From NCBI GenBank assembly GCA_022571365.1, contig JACZXZ010000024.1, forward strand, positions 1-32,122: 32,122 nucleotides of DNA. The letters are read 5' to 3'. The DNA comes from Pseudomonadota bacterium (GTDB lineage: Bacteria > Pseudomonadota > Alphaproteobacteria > G022571365). This document shows, piece after piece, positions 7,451 through 18,382 of this stretch. How positions within the stretch are numbered: the stretch's first letter is position 1; every line of letters begins with the position of its first letter. Both the position numbers and the translations under genes were made by a program. Below the pieces are notes generated by a model. That model worked only from the letters and a program-made list of their open reading frames with translations, did no database searches and had not been told where the DNA came from.

Positions 7451-7939
7451 ATGTTTTCCAAGGAATTGCTTGAAAAATCTGAGACTTTACTTGAACTATG
7501 TCGAAAGGCCGGGCTGCGCCTGGTTACGGCCGAGTCCTTCACCGGCGGCCTGGTCGCGGGCTGCCTCACCGAAATCCCGGACTCGTCCGATGTGATGGAG
7601 CGCGGTTTCGTGACCTACTCGAACGAAGCCAAGCTATCGGATCTCGGCGTCGACGAGAGTCTGATCGCAACCCACGGCGCGGTCAGCGCCCACGTCGCAC
7701 GGGCCATGGCCGAAGGGGCGCTCGAGCGATCGCCGGCCGAGCTCAGCGTCGCCGTCACGGGCATCGCCGGGCCGGGCGGCGCGACCCCGAGCAAACCCGT
7801 CGGACTGGCCTACATCGCGACGACGCGCCGCGGCGGCGAGACGGTCGCCGAACGCCATCAGTTTTCGGGAGACCGCGCGGCGATCCGCCAGGCCGCGGTC
7901 GAAAGCGCGCTCGACCTCCTGCTCAGGCAAGTGGAGTAG
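7451..7939 (+). CDS. pncC: Nicotinamide-nucleotide amidase (stand-alone CinA C-terminal domain)
   Basis: A 162-residue single-domain CinA-type protein. The family deamidates NMN to NaMN in NAD salvage; here the N-terminal CinA domain is absent, as in many alphaproteobacteria. Motifs: AESFTGG near residue 27, TYSNEAK near 56, HGAVS, and AVTGIAGPGGATPSKPVGL. The usual AESCTGG has Phe in place of Cys, while Ser, Tyr and Lys of the expected catalytic set remain. It ends in TAG and is convergent with ratA across a 135-base gap in which I found no clear terminator hairpin. Confidence 0.9.
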   Translation: MFSKELLEKSETLLELCRKAGLRLVTAESFTGGLVAGCLTEIPDSSDVMERGFVTYSNEAKLSDLGVDESLIATHGAVSAHVARAMAEGALERSPAELSVAVTGIAGPGGATPSKPVGLAYIATTRRGGETVAERHQFSGDRAAIRQAAVESALDLLLRQVE

Positions 7940-8074
7940 CCCGGCGGCGATCGGCGAGCACGCGCCCGCGTCATCGTTCGAGGCGGTCCTTCCACCCCGA
8001 GGAGTCGAATCAGCGATGTCTGAAAGCGCGAGGGCCGTCCGTGACTCGATTCCCTCTCGCAACTTCGTTCCCGT

Positions 8075-8545
8075 TCAGCCGGCCTCCTTCGCCGCGGCCG
8101 GGCCGCCCGCCGGCGGGCCGTAAAGCTGCCGCGCCCGAGCCTCGAAAGCGCCGACCATGTGGCGCACCGCCTCGTTGAACAGCACGCCCAGGAGCCCGCG
8201 CAGGAAGCGCGAGCGGAACTCGAAGTCCACATAGAAGTCGATCAGGCAGCCGCCGTCCGCGGTGGGCTCGAAAATCCAGTGGTTGTTCAGGTGCCTGAAC
8301 GGCCCCTGTTCGTAGGTGACGTCGATCCGCCTCGGCCGGTCCAGCGTCACCCGCGAGGTGAACCCATCGCGGAGCATCCTGAAGCCGATCACCAGGTCGG
8401 CGACAATGAGACGATCCTCGCGCCGTTTGATGCGCGCCGTCAGGCACCAGGGCAAAAATTCGGGATAGCGTTCGACGTCGGCGACCAAGTCGAAAAGCTG
8501 TTCGGGCGTGTAGGCAACGACGCGTTTCTCGGCGTGGGTCGGCAT
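8075..8545 (-). CDS. RatA/Coq10-like SRPBCC (START-fold) protein
   Basis: A 156-residue member of the polyketide-cyclase/START group that includes Coq10 and E. coli RatA. The family motif VADVERYPEFLPWC is present near residues 23-36, followed by VDFEFRSRFLRGLLG and the C-terminal helix AVRHMVGAFEARARQLYG. Coq10-type proteins bind ubiquinone and support respiration; the 'ribosome toxin' role of E. coli RatA should not be assumed. The ATG at 8543-8545 is chosen because the 11 codons upstream (to 8578) show no homology. It is the last gene of the pdh-lpd-lipA row, a position it holds in many alphaproteobacteria, 116 bases after lipA. Confidence 0.88.
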   Translation of the reverse strand: MPTHAEKRVVAYTPEQLFDLVADVERYPEFLPWCLTARIKRREDRLIVADLVIGFRMLRDGFTSRVTLDRPRRIDVTYEQGPFRHLNNHWIFEPTADGGCLIDFYVDFEFRSRFLRGLLGVLFNEAVRHMVGAFEARARQLYGPPAGGPAAAKEAG

Positions 8546-8661
8546 GGTCCCCCTCACCCCCAGAGGGGCGCCTGGCAACTATATCGGCCTTTCCCCCTCG
8601 CCCGCGCCACCCTCGGGCGAATCTTCGGCACCCGGCGCATTCCCTCCGCCTGCCTCCGCCC

Positions 8662-9633
8662 TTATACCGAGGCGGGCGAAAGCCGCCCCGAGGAAGAGGA
8701 ACCTGAAGCCTCCGCCGCCAGCTTGGCGGCGCGCGCCGCGCGCAGCTTCTCGAAGTCCTCGCCGGCATGGTAGGACGAGCGCGTGAGCGGTGAAGCCGAG
8801 ACCATGAGGAAGCCCTTGCCGCGGGCCATGGCGGCATAAGACTCGAACTCCTCCGGGGTGACGAAGCGGTCGATCGGGGCGTGGTGCGGAGTCGGCCGCA
8901 GGTACTGGCCGATGGTGAGGAAGTCGACCTCCGCGGCGCGCAAGTCGTCCATCACCTGGTAGACCTCCTCGCGCGTCTCGCCGAGCCCGACCATGATGCC
9001 GGACTTGGTGAAAATGGCGGGGTCAAGCCGCTTGACCTGGTCCAGCAGACGCAGCGAGTGGTAGTACCGCGCGCCGGGCCGTATCGCCGCGTACAGCCGC
9101 GGCACGGTTTCCAGATTGTGGTTGTAAATGTCGGGTCCGGCCTCCACCGCCGCCTCGATGGCGCCTTCCTTGCGCAGGAAATCAGGGGTCAGGATTTCGA
9201 TGGTGGTGTCCGGGGAGGTCTCGCGGATGCACTGGATGACGCGGACGAACTGCCCGGCCCCGCCGTCGTCCAGATCGTCCCGGTCGACCGAGGTGATGAC
9301 CACATGGGCGAGGCCCAGGGCGCTGATCGCCAGGGCCACGCGGTCGGGCTCGTGGGGGTCGAGCAAGTCGGGCCGGCCGGTGGCGACGTTGCAGAACGCG
9401 CAGGCCCGGGTGCACACGCTGCCGAGAATCATCACCGTGGCGTGTTTGTTCGACCAGCACTCGCCGATATTGGGGCAGGCCGCCTCCTCGCACACCGTGT
9501 TGAGCTTGAGCCGCCGCATCAGGTCGCGGGTGGCGCGGTACTCCTGCGAGGTGGGCGCCTTGACCCGGATCCATTTGGGTTTGCGCGGCGGCGGCGGGCC
9601 GTGCTCGATCCTGTGGATGGTGATCATCGTCAA
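8662..9633 (-). CDS. lipA: Lipoyl synthase
   Basis: A 323-residue radical-SAM enzyme that inserts two sulfurs into protein-bound octanoate. Both [4Fe-4S] clusters are readable: the auxiliary cluster CX4CX5C (Cys48, Cys53, Cys59) and the SAM cluster CX3CX2C (Cys74, Cys78, Cys81). The conserved C-terminal RSSY, which ligates the auxiliary cluster, is present before HAGE. It sits directly downstream of lpd (44-base gap) in the pyruvate dehydrogenase operon, so the cofactor maker is made with the lipoylated proteins PdhB and PdhC. A second Met two codons in (9627) is a possible alternative start. The C-terminus has a serine-rich tail. Confidence 0.97.
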   Translation of the reverse strand: MTMITIHRIEHGPPPPRKPKWIRVKAPTSQEYRATRDLMRRLKLNTVCEEAACPNIGECWSNKHATVMILGSVCTRACAFCNVATGRPDLLDPHEPDRVALAISALGLAHVVITSVDRDDLDDGGAGQFVRVIQCIRETSPDTTIEILTPDFLRKEGAIEAAVEAGPDIYNHNLETVPRLYAAIRPGARYYHSLRLLDQVKRLDPAIFTKSGIMVGLGETREEVYQVMDDLRAAEVDFLTIGQYLRPTPHHAPIDRFVTPEEFESYAAMARGKGFLMVSASPLTRSSYHAGEDFEKLRAARAAKLAAEASGSSSSGRLSPASV

Positions 9634-9677
9634 AACGCTTCCTGAAGCTCGGTCTTCCTCGGAATCCTGTGGGCCAC

Positions 9678-11078
9678 CTAGAAATGGATGGCCCGGCCGT
9701 AGGCGTCAAGCACCGCCTCATGCATCATCTCGGACAAGGTCGGGTGGGGGAAGATGGTATGCATGAGGTCGGCCTCGGTGGTCTCGAGCGCCATGGCGAC
9801 GCCATAGCCCTGGATCAATTCGGTGACCTCGGCGCCGATCATGTGGGCGCCCAGGAGCTGCCCGGTCTGGGCGTCGAACACGACCTTGATCATGCCCTCC
9901 GGCTCGCCGAGCGCGATGGCCTTGCCGTTCGCGATGAAGGGGAAGCGGCCGACGCGGACCTGGTGGCCGGCCTCGACCGCCGCCTTTTCCGTCAACCCCA
10001 CGCTCGCCACCTGGGGGTGACAATAGGTGCAGCCGGGCACCCGGCTCACATCCAGGGGATGGACGCCCTTGAGCCCGGCGATCCTCTCGACGCAGATCAC
10101 TCCCTCGTGGCTCGCCTTGTGGGCAAGCCAGGGCGGCCCGGCCACATCGCCGATGGCGTAGATCCCGGGCTCGCCGGTCTCGCACCATGCGTCGATCACG
10201 ATATGGCCGTCGTCGACCTTCACCTTGGTGCCTTCGAGGCCGATGTCCTCGACGTTGCCGACGATGCCGACGGCCAGGATCACCCGCTCGACGGCGAGCT
10301 CGGATTTCTTGCCCTCGGCCTCGATCGTCGCGGTCACTCCCTTGACGCCCTTCTTCAGCCCCGCGACCGTGGTGCCGGTGTGAATCGTCATGCCCTGCTT
10401 CTCGAATGCCGTGCGGGCCTGGGCGGAGATCTCCTCGTCCTCGACCGGCAGGATCCGGGGCAGGGTCTCGACCACGGTCACCTCGGCGCCGAGGGTGCGG
10501 TAAAAGCTGGCGAACTCGATGCCGATCGCCCCCGAACCGATGACCAGCAGGGACTTCGGCATGACCTCCGGGACCATCGCCTCCATGTAGGTCCAGACCA
10601 GCTTGCCGTCGGGCTCGAGCCCCTTGAGCGACCGGGCCCTGGCCCCGGTCGCGAGAATGATGTGTTTGCCGGCAAGCTCCGCGACGGCCTTGCCGTCCTC
10701 CTCGACCCTGACCTTGCCCTTGCCGTCCAGCCGGCCGTGGCCGTCGAACACGGCGACCTTGTTCTTCTTCAGCAAGTGGCCGACGCCGCCGCTGAGCCGC
10801 GCGGCAACGGCCCGCGAGCGCTTGACCACCTTGCCGATGTCGAAGGTGACGGCCTTGGCGCTCAACCCGTAGTCATCGGGATGGCTCAGGTAGTGATAGA
10901 TCTCGGCGGCGCGCAACAGCGCCTTGGTCGGGATGCAGCCCCAGTTCAAGCAGACGCCGCCCAGATCAGCGCGCTCTACGAGCGCCGTCTTGAGTTTGAG
11001 CTGGGCGGCCCTGATCGCGGCCACATAGCCTCCGGGACCGCCGCCCACGACAATGACGTCAAACGAGGTATCGGCCAC
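9678..11078 (-). CDS. lpdA: Dihydrolipoyl dehydrogenase (E3)
   Basis: A 466-residue FAD enzyme that reoxidises dihydrolipoyl groups with NAD+. The FAD-binding GGGPGG is at residues 12-17 and the redox disulfide is [14 protein letters not shown] (Cys43, Cys48). The NAD-binding site [13 protein letters not shown] lies mid-protein, and the C-terminal [11 protein letters not shown] holds the catalytic His-Glu pair donated across the dimer. The gene follows pdhC by 9 bases, so it is the E3 of this pyruvate dehydrogenase complex, although E3 may also serve 2-oxoglutarate dehydrogenase. Confidence 0.97.
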   Translation of the reverse strand: MADTSFDVIVVGGGPGGYVAAIRAAQLKLKTALVERADLGGVCLNWGCIPTKALLRAAEIYHYLSHPDDYGLSAKAVTFDIGKVVKRSRAVAARLSGGVGHLLKKNKVAVFDGHGRLDGKGKVRVEEDGKAVAELAGKHIILATGARARSLKGLEPDGKLVWTYMEAMVPEVMPKSLLVIGSGAIGIEFASFYRTLGAEVTVVETLPRILPVEDEEISAQARTAFEKQGMTIHTGTTVAGLKKGVKGVTATIEAEGKKSELAVERVILAVGIVGNVEDIGLEGTKVKVDDGHIVIDAWCETGEPGIYAIGDVAGPPWLAHKASHEGVICVERIAGLKGVHPLDVSRVPGCTYCHPQVASVGLTEKAAVEAGHQVRVGRFPFIANGKAIALGEPEGMIKVVFDAQTGQLLGAHMIGAEVTELIQGYGVAMALETTEADLMHTIFPHPTLSEMMHEAVLDAYGRAIHF

Positions 11079-11087
11079 GGTTCCCTC

Positions 11088-12365
11088 CTACAACAGCATG
11101 GTCAGCGGGTCCTCGATCAGCCTCTTGAAGGCGGCGAGGAACTCGGCGCCGACGGCACCGTCGACGACCCGGTGGTCGGCCGAGAGCGTGCAGGTCATCA
11201 CCGTGGCGGCCGCGAGCGCTCCGTCCTTGACGACCGGCCGCTCTTGGCCGGCGCCGACGGCCAGGATACACCCCTGGGGCGGATTGAGGATGGCGGCGAA
11301 CTCCCGGATGCCGTACATGCCCAGGTTGGACACGGTGAAGGTGCCGCCCTGGTATTCCTCGGGCCGGAGCTTGCCCTCGCGCGCCCGCGGCGCCAACTCC
11401 CTCATCTCGTTGGAGATGGCGGCCAGGCCCTTGCGCTCCGCGTTGCGGATGATCGGCGTGATGAGCCCGCCTGGAATCGCCACGGCGACCGAGATATCGG
11501 CGCTTTCATACTGGCGGATCGCCTCCTCCGACCAGGACGCGTTGGCGGCCGGCACCTTCACCAGCGCCAGCGCGGCGGCGCGAATGACGAAGTCGTTGAC
11601 CGAAATCTTGTAGTCCGCGCCGCCATCCTGGCCCGCGCGCTGGTTCAGCTCCGCGCGAACCTTCAACAGCTCGTCAATCTCACAGTCGATGGTCAGGTAG
11701 ATATGGGGCGCCTCCCGCTTCGCCTCGACCAGCCGGCGGGCGATGGCCTTGCGCATGGAGCTCAGCGGCACCTCCCGGTAGGCGGGCACGCCCGGCGCCT
11801 CCGCCACCAGCGCGGGCAGCGCCAGGGCCAGCGGCTTGGCGAGCGCGCCGTCGATGTCCCGCTTGACGATCCGGCCGTGTGGGCCGGTGCCCGTGACCCG
11901 GGCCAGATCCAGCCCGGCCTGTCGCGCCACGCGCCGAGCCAGCGGGCTGGCGAAGAGGCGGCCCCCGCGGTCCGGCGAAGGCGGCCCGGATATGGGCGGC
12001 GGGGGTGTGGATGCGGGGGCGGGCGGGGCGACGCCGGCAGGCGGCGCCTCCGACGGCGGCTTCGCGGCGGGCGCGGGCGCCGGCTCTGCTACTGCGGCGG
12101 CCTCGAGGACCGAGGCGTCCTCGCCCTCCTCCAGGATGATCGCGATGACCGCGTTGACCTGCACGCCCTTGGTGCCTTCCGGAACCACGATCTTGCCGAG
12201 GGTGCCCTCGTCGACGGCCTCGATCTCGATCGTCGCCTTGTCGGTTTCGACTTCGGCGATCATATCGCCGGCACTGACCCGGTCGCCCTCGCTCTTGTGC
12301 CACTTCACAAGAGCGCCTTCCGTCATGGTCGGGGACAGGGCGGGCATCAGGACCTTGATCGGCAT
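11088..12365 (-). CDS. pdhC: Pyruvate dehydrogenase E2, dihydrolipoamide acetyltransferase
   Basis: A 425-residue core subunit. Residues 1-80 are a single lipoyl domain with the lipoylated Lys43 (ETDKATIE). An Ala/Pro-rich swinging linker follows (about 88-130). The peripheral subunit-binding domain is near 137-175 (ASPLARRVARQAGLDL...GPHGRIVKRD), and the acyltransferase domain extends to the end with HRVVDGA as the active-site HxxxDG. The enzyme moves acetyl groups to CoA. It is 9 bases upstream of lpd and 45 bases downstream of pdhB. Confidence 0.97.
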   Translation of the reverse strand: MPIKVLMPALSPTMTEGALVKWHKSEGDRVSAGDMIAEVETDKATIEIEAVDEGTLGKIVVPEGTKGVQVNAVIAIILEEGEDASVLEAAAVAEPAPAPAAKPPSEAPPAGVAPPAPASTPPPPISGPPSPDRGGRLFASPLARRVARQAGLDLARVTGTGPHGRIVKRDIDGALAKPLALALPALVAEAPGVPAYREVPLSSMRKAIARRLVEAKREAPHIYLTIDCEIDELLKVRAELNQRAGQDGGADYKISVNDFVIRAAALALVKVPAANASWSEEAIRQYESADISVAVAIPGGLITPIIRNAERKGLAAISNEMRELAPRAREGKLRPEEYQGGTFTVSNLGMYGIREFAAILNPPQGCILAVGAGQERPVVKDGALAAATVMTCTLSADHRVVDGAVGAEFLAAFKRLIEDPLTMLL

Positions 12366-12410
12366 GATCGCTTCCTCGCAGGGGCCGCGCCGGCGCCTCT
12401 CGCTCCGGGC

Positions 12411-13820
12411 CTAGCTGCGATAACAGACGGCCTTGGCGGCGGCCACGATGCCTTCGGTCCGCGGCAGGGCCAGGGCCTCCAGGTTGGCGGCGTAGGGCAT
12501 GGGGACGTCCGCCCCGGTCACCCGCGTCACCGGTGCGTCGAGATAGTCAAACGCCTGCTCCATCACGAGCGCCGCAATTTCGGAGCCGATGCCGGCGAAC
12601 GGCCAGCCCTCCTCCACCGAGACCAGCCGGTTGGTCTTCTGGACCGAGGCGATGACGGCGGCGGTGTCGAGCGGCCGAAGGGTGCGCAGATTGATGACCT
12701 CGGCGCCGATCCCCTCTTCGGCAAGCTTGTCGGCCGCTTCGAGTGCGAGCCCAACGACGCGGGAGAAGGCGACGATGGTGACATCGCCGCCCGCGCGCTC
12801 GACCTTGGCCTTGCCGATGGGCACCAGGAAGTCGGGGCGGTCGGGCAGCTCGAAGCTCTGCCCGTAGAGCAGCTCGTTCTCCAGCATGACCACCGGATTG
12901 GCGTCGCGAATCGCCGATTTAAGCAGGCCCTTGGCGTCGGCCGCCGAATAAGGCGCGACCACCTTGAGACCGGGACAATGGGCGTACCAGCTCGAATAAT
13001 CCTGGGAATGTTGGGCGGCGACCCGGGCGGCGGGGCCGTTCGGACCGCGGAAAACGATGGGGCAGGTGACCTGGCCGCCCGACATATAAAGAGTCTTGGA
13101 CGCCGAATTGATGATGTGGTCGATCGCCTGCATGGCGAAATTGAAGGTCATGTATTCGACGATGGGCCTCAGCCCCATGAAGGCGGCGCCGACGCCGAGT
13201 CCGGTGAAGCCGTATTCGGTAATCGGCGTGTCGATCACCCGCCTTGAGCCGAACTCGTCCAACAGCCCCTGGCTCACCTTGTAGGCGCCCTGGTACTGGG
13301 CGACTTCCTCACCCATCAGGAACACCGTTTCGTCGCGCCGCATCTCCTCGGCCATGGCGTCGCGCAGGGCTTCGCGGACGGTTTGGGTGATGGTGGCCCC
13401 GGTGTCCTCAGGCTCGGTCGGCGCCTCCTCGGCCGTCGCCTCCTTGGCCAGGGCCTCCGCGGCAGGCGCGGGCGGAGGTGCCTCCACCGGCACGGCCGGC
13501 ACCTCGGCCGACTCTGGCGCGGCGGCCGGCACCTCGGCCGACTCCGGCGCGGCGGCCTCGAGGGCGGCGGCGTCCTCGCCCTCCTCCAGGAGCAGCGCGA
13601 TCGGCGTGTTCACGGCGACGCTCTCGGCGTTCTCGGGCACCAGGATCTTGCCCAGGGTGCCGTCGGCGGCGGCCTCGATCTCCATGGTCGCCTTGTCGGT
13701 CTCGACCTCGGCGATCGCGTCGCCGGCGCTCACCTGATCACCCTCCCGTTTCAGCCACCGGATGAGCTTTCCTTCGGTCATGGTCGGCGACAGCGCCGGC
13801 ATCAGGACTTCAATCGGCAT
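12411..13820 (-). CDS. pdhB: Pyruvate dehydrogenase E1 beta with N-terminal lipoyl domain
   Basis: A 469-residue subunit. Residues 1-80 form a lipoyl domain nearly identical in style to that of PdhC (Lys43 in ETDKATME), joined by an Ala/Pro/Glu linker (about 85-140) to a complete E1-beta domain starting near [14 protein letters not shown]1-beta motifs include [33 protein letters not shown] and [13 protein letters not shown] lipoyl domain on E1-beta is a known alphaproteobacterial arrangement and gives the complex an extra lipoyl arm. The linker contains a 30-base tandem duplication. The gene lies 72 bases after pdhA. Confidence 0.97.
   Translation of the reverse strand: MPIEVLMPALSPTMTEGKLIRWLKREGDQVSAGDAIAEVETDKATMEIEAAADGTLGKILVPENAESVAVNTPIALLLEEGEDAAALEAAAPESAEVPAAAPESAEVPAVPVEAPPPAPAAEALAKEATAEEAPTEPEDTGATITQTVREALRDAMAEEMRRDETVFLMGEEVAQYQGAYKVSQGLLDEFGSRRVIDTPITEYGFTGLGVGAAFMGLRPIVEYMTFNFAMQAIDHIINSASKTLYMSGGQVTCPIVFRGPNGPAARVAAQHSQDYSSWYAHCPGLKVVAPYSAADAKGLLKSAIRDANPVVMLENELLYGQSFELPDRPDFLVPIGKAKVERAGGDVTIVAFSRVVGLALEAADKLAEEGIGAEVINLRTLRPLDTAAVIASVQKTNRLVSVEEGWPFAGIGSEIAALVMEQAFDYLDAPVTRVTGADVPMPYAANLEALALPRTEGIVAAAKAVCYRS
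13498..13557. repeat. Two 30-bp tandem repeats in the pdhB linker
   Basis: 13498-13527 and 13528-13557 differ at one base and encode two copies of the decapeptide [10 protein letters not shown] in the flexible linker of PdhB. The unit is a multiple of three, so copy-number change would alter linker length without breaking the frame. Confidence 0.85.
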
Positions 13821-13892
13821 CTCTGTCTCGGGAAAAGTGGAACATTTCGACCTTGCTCAAAGGCCCGGCCCTTGGCGCCGCGCCGCCCTGGC

Positions 13893-14924
13893 TCAGGCTT
13901 CCACGAGAACGTCGGTATAGAGCTCCGACGGCTCGGGCTCCGGGCTGTTCTGGGCGAACTCGACGGCCTCGGCGACAACCCCCTTGACCTCCGCGTCGAT
14001 CTCCTTGAGCGCCGCCTCGTCGGCATGGCCGCCGTCGATAAGCAGCCCCCGCACGTAATCGATGGGGTCGTATTGCTCGCGCACCTTGGCGACTTCCTCC
14101 CGCGTGCGATACTTGGCCGGGTCCGACATGGAATGGCCGCGATAGCGGTAGGTCTTCATCTCAAGGATGTAGGGACCCTTGCCGGCGCGGCAATGGGCCA
14201 CCGCCTTGTCGCCGGCCGCTTTGACCGTCAGCACGTTCATGCCATCCACCTGGGTGCCGGGGATGCCATAGATCGCGCCGCGGCGATACAGGTCGATGCC
14301 CGCCGTCGCCCGCTCGATCGAGGTGCCCATGCCGTATTTGTTGTTCTCGATGATGTAGACGACCGGCAGCTCCCACAACGCCGCCATGTTGAAGGCTTCG
14401 AAGATCTGCCCCTGGTTGGCGGCGCCATCGCCCAGGAAGGTCAGGCAGACCCGCTTCTCGTCCCGGTATTGGTGGGCGAAGGCGATGCCCGTGCCGATCG
14501 GCACCTGGGCGCCGACGATGGCATGGCCGCCGAAGAAATTCTTCTCCCGGCTGAACATGTGCATCGAGCCGCCCTTGCCCTTGGAATGGCCGGTGCGCCG
14601 CCCGGTCAGCTCCGCCAGCACGCCCTTCGGGTCCATGCCGCAGGTGATCATGTGGGCATGGTCCCGGTAGCTGGTAATCAACGTGTCCTCCGGCCCAGCC
14701 GCCGCCAGCATGCCCACGACCACCGCTTCCTGGCCGATGTAGAGGTGGCAGAACCCGCCGATCAGGCCCATGCCGTACATCTGCCCCGCCTTCTCCTCGA
14801 GACGGCGGATAAGCAGCATCTTGCGATAGTAATGCAGGAGCTCCTCGCGCGAGGCCCGCGCCTTGCCGCGGGCGGTCTTGCGAGCCTTGGTGGCCTTTCG
14901 GGGCTTTCCTGTCCTCGCAGCCAT
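13893..14924 (-). CDS. pdhA: Pyruvate dehydrogenase E1 alpha
   Basis: A 343-residue thiamine-diphosphate subunit that pairs with PdhB to decarboxylate pyruvate. The ThDP motif is GDGAANQGQIFEAFNMA running to IENN, and the loop YRYRGHSMSDPAKYR is characteristic of E1-alpha. Residues 1-27 are a basic Lys/Arg/Ala tail (RKATKARKTARGKAR) ahead of the conserved LLHYYRKMLLIRRLEEK. It is the first gene of the pdhA-pdhB-pdhC-lpd-lipA-ratA row, and the palindrome and -10-like box at 15050-15085 probably belong to its promoter. Confidence 0.97.
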   Translation of the reverse strand: MAARTGKPRKATKARKTARGKARASREELLHYYRKMLLIRRLEEKAGQMYGMGLIGGFCHLYIGQEAVVVGMLAAAGPEDTLITSYRDHAHMITCGMDPKGVLAELTGRRTGHSKGKGGSMHMFSREKNFFGGHAIVGAQVPIGTGIAFAHQYRDEKRVCLTFLGDGAANQGQIFEAFNMAALWELPVVYIIENNKYGMGTSIERATAGIDLYRRGAIYGIPGTQVDGMNVLTVKAAGDKAVAHCRAGKGPYILEMKTYRYRGHSMSDPAKYRTREEVAKVREQYDPIDYVRGLLIDGGHADEAALKEIDAEVKGVVAEAVEFAQNSPEPEPSELYTDVLVEA

Positions 14925-15049
14925 GCTCCTTCCCCAAATCGCGTCCTACAAAATGTCTCGGATATCATCGGAAACAGGACGAGTTAGGCCAACTACCCCG
15001 AAATCCCTGATTTGGCAAGCCGCCGATTTTTCCAAATCCATTGTTTTAC

Positions 15050-15085
15050 AATATAAATCCGAGAGTTAACCGAATTTCAGTTAAC
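15050..15085 (-). promoter_or_regulatory. Candidate pdhA promoter with overlapping palindromic operator
   Basis: On the minus strand TATATT (bases 15050-15055) resembles a -10 box about 125 bases before pdhA. Just upstream, GTTAAC at 15065-15070 and 15080-15085 bound a 21-base near-perfect palindrome (one mismatched pair, centre 15075). It covers the -35 zone, the usual place for a repressor site. A pyruvate- or redox-responsive regulator is possible; I cannot name one from the site. Confidence 0.5.
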
Positions 15086-15142
15086 AAAGAAAAACCGTCC
15101 GCAGCCTACTCGAACCGCCGCCGGCCAAGGCAGCGTTTCCGG

Positions 15143-15420
15143 GCTTGTCTCAAGCTTGTCTCGGGCTTGTCTAACGATGTCCCGGGTTTAGGCGGATGCC
15201 CTGGTCTCGCCGATGCCCGGCCTCAGTCTGAGCCCGTTCGCAGGATCGGAAAGGTCCGCCCTATCATGCTTCGAGACGGCCCTTCGGGCCTCCTCAGCAT
15301 GAGGAATGCCACATTCACTTCAAACATCCCCACCCTGAGGAGCCGGCACTAAACATCCTCACCCTGAGGAGCCGGCCTGAGCATGTCGAAGGGCGGCGTC
15401 TCGAAGGGCGAGGCCCGTAT
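15143..15420. repeat. Dispersed intergenic repeats between ftsB and pdhA
   Basis: This non-coding stretch has three GCTTGTCT units near 15143-15171 and a GGCCC-TTCG-GGCC hairpin near 15279. Two 26-base direct repeats (15322-15347 and 15351-15376, one mismatch) contain CACCCTGAGGAGCCGGC. It ends with GTCGAAGGGCGGCGTCTCGA. CCTGAGGAGCC/TCTCGAAGGG-type units are common intergenic repeats in alphaproteobacteria. A related CATGCTTCGA...CAGCATGAGG unit recurs at 30948-31055. No gene is seen between 14925 and 15444. Confidence 0.7.
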
Positions 15421-15444
15421 CGCGTATTTGTGCCAGTCGGGACC

Positions 15445-15780
15445 CTAGCGGGCGGGCGGCGGGCCGTCGAGGATGACGAATTCGTCGGCGTGGATAAGGT
15501 TGAGCATGGCCCGGGCGCGCTCATCCAGCATGTCGGGATCCAAATTATCGGGCCGCAACAGCGAGACCCGATGATCGAGGAGCCGGCGTTCGGCGGAGGT
15601 CCGGTCCAGGGTGACGCGGGCCTGCTCGAGCTCCCGCGTCAGCTGAAACCAGGTGATGAGGCCGCGGTCGCCCGTGACCGCGTGATAGCCGAAATAGCCG
15701 ACCATGAGGGCGCCCAGGATCGGGACCATGATATGACGCGCCCGCCGGCGGATTTCCCTCAAGAGCATCATGGCCGGCAT
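15445..15780 (-). CDS. ftsB: FtsB/DivIC-like cell-division protein (septum formation initiator)
   Basis: A 111-residue single-pass membrane protein. A short basic N-terminus (REIRRRARH) precedes a membrane segment (about 18-36, IMVPILGALMVGYFGYHAV). A predicted coiled coil follows (about 45-78, ELEQARVTLDRTSAERRLLDHRVSLL) and a C-terminal NLDPDMLDERARAMLNLIHADEFVIL typical of this family. FtsB links FtsL and FtsQ in the divisome. Position between eno and pdhA is the standard one in alphaproteobacteria. Met1, Met4 or Met5 could be the true start; nothing in the sequence decides. The stop is TAG. Confidence 0.88.
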   Translation of the reverse strand: MPAMMLLREIRRRARHIMVPILGALMVGYFGYHAVTGDRGLITWFQLTRELEQARVTLDRTSAERRLLDHRVSLLRPDNLDPDMLDERARAMLNLIHADEFVILDGPPPAR

Positions 15781-15922
15781 GGAATCACGGCCGATTCCGC
15801 CCCGTCAAGGAAAATATCCAGGGGTGGGGCGCGGATTCCCTCCTTTGGCGAAGCGCCCCGGCCAGGCAGCGGCGCGTCGGCCGGCGCTCATGCGGGCGGG
15901 CAGGAAAGCAAGAAACGGGAAT

Positions 15923-17230
<1,308 letters not shown>

Positions 17231-17251
17231 TTATCACTCATGGCGGTTCCC

Positions 17252-17322
17252 CTCAGCCTTCAGCTTTCAGCTTTTACCCGAGTACCCATCACTGACAGCT
17301 AATTGCTGATTGCTGACAGCTT
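17252..17322. repeat. CAGCTTTCAGCTT / ATTGCTGATTGCTGA short repeats
   Basis: The 111 bases between kdsA and eno contain the motif TTCAGCTTTCAGCTTTT and, 20 bases on, CAGCTAATTGCTGATTGCTGACAGC. These are simple direct repeats of TTCAGCT and GATTGCTG with a TGACAGC motif at both ends of the second block. They reach almost to the kdsA stop. Similar low-complexity spacers are seen between genes of many bacteria; their role is unknown. Confidence 0.6.
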
Positions 17323-17323
17323 A

Positions 17324-18184
17324 TCAAACAGCGGCCGGCTTGGATTTGGCCAGCCGGTCGAACTCCATCAGCGTGGCGACCAAGTCGGCGAGCTCGGCGA
17401 GCGGGATCATATTGGGTCCGTCCGAGGGCGCGCGGTCCGGGTCCTGGTGGGTCTCCACGAACACCGCGGCCACGCCCACCGATACCGCCGCGCGGGCGAG
17501 CACGGGCACGAATTCGCGCTGGCCGCCGCTCCGCGACCCGAGCCCGCCCGGCTGCTGCACCGAGTGGGTGGCGTCGAAGACCACGGGATAGCCGGTAGCG
17601 GCCAGAATCGGCAGGGAGCGCATGTCCGACACCAGGGTGTTGTAGCCGAAGCTCGCGCCGCGTTCGGTCAAGAGCAGGTTGCGGTTGCCCGCATGCTCCA
17701 TCTTGGCGACCACGTGGCGCATGTCCCAGGGCGCCAGGAACTGGCCCTTTTTGATGTTGACGGCCTTGCCCGTGGCCGCCGCGGCCAGCAGCAGATCGGT
17801 CTGGCGGCTCAAGAATGCCGGGATTTGCAACACGTCGACCACCTCGGCCACCGGCTTGCACTGCTCGGGCCCGTGGACGTCGGTCAGCACCGGGCAGCCG
17901 TGCACCTCCCGCACCTCGGCGAGGATCGTCAGGCCCTGGCTCAAGCCGACACCGCGCGGGCTGTCCACGGATGTCCGGTTCGCTTTGTCGAAGGAGGTCT
18001 TGTAGATGAAGCCGATCTTTAGCCGCTCTGCCATCTCGACCAATGCGTGGGACATTTCCAGCGCATGGTCCCGGGACTCGAGCGCGCAGGGCCCCGCGAT
18101 CAGCACCAACGGCCGGTCGTTGCCGAGGGTCACCTCGCCGACCTGGACGTGGCGAACTTCGTTGGCGCGGTCAGAGTCCGGCAT
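17324..18184 (-). CDS. kdsA: 3-deoxy-D-manno-octulosonate 8-phosphate synthase
   Basis: A 286-residue enzyme that condenses phosphoenolpyruvate with arabinose 5-phosphate, the first committed step to Kdo of lipopolysaccharide. Motifs: [14 protein letters not shown] near residue 28, [60 protein letters not shown] and VETHQDPD. The Cys33 in AGPCALES marks the metal-dependent class; the metal-independent E. coli type has Asn at this place. It lies between pyrG (198 bases upstream) and eno, as in many alphaproteobacteria. Confidence 0.96.
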   Translation of the reverse strand: MPDSDRANEVRHVQVGEVTLGNDRPLVLIAGPCALESRDHALEMSHALVEMAERLKIGFIYKTSFDKANRTSVDSPRGVGLSQGLTILAEVREVHGCPVLTDVHGPEQCKPVAEVVDVLQIPAFLSRQTDLLLAAAATGKAVNIKKGQFLAPWDMRHVVAKMEHAGNRNLLLTERGASFGYNTLVSDMRSLPILAATGYPVVFDATHSVQQPGGLGSRSGGQREFVPVLARAAVSVGVAAVFVETHQDPDRAPSDGPNMIPLAELADLVATLMEFDRLAKSKPAAV

Positions 18185-18382
18185 CTCGCGTTTTCTCAGG
18201 CCGTGCCATCCAAAAAGACACCGAGGGGATCGCGCGTTCGAGCACGTTTATGTCGTGAACACGGTTGCTGGCGAACGCTAACAACGGACGGCAGAAGATC
18301 AGGCTCAGGGCAAAATAGAGCGCAATCTTCCCTTTGTCGTGTCATTTTTCCAGGATGGAAAAGCTCAGCCGCCGCGTCGCCC

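Noticed and set aside
9669-13247. A plus-strand open frame of more than 1100 codons antisense to lpd and pdhC-pdhB
   Set aside because: It is the mirror of strongly conserved minus-strand genes in very GC-rich DNA, is dominated by Asp/Gly/His/Arg, and shows no domain.
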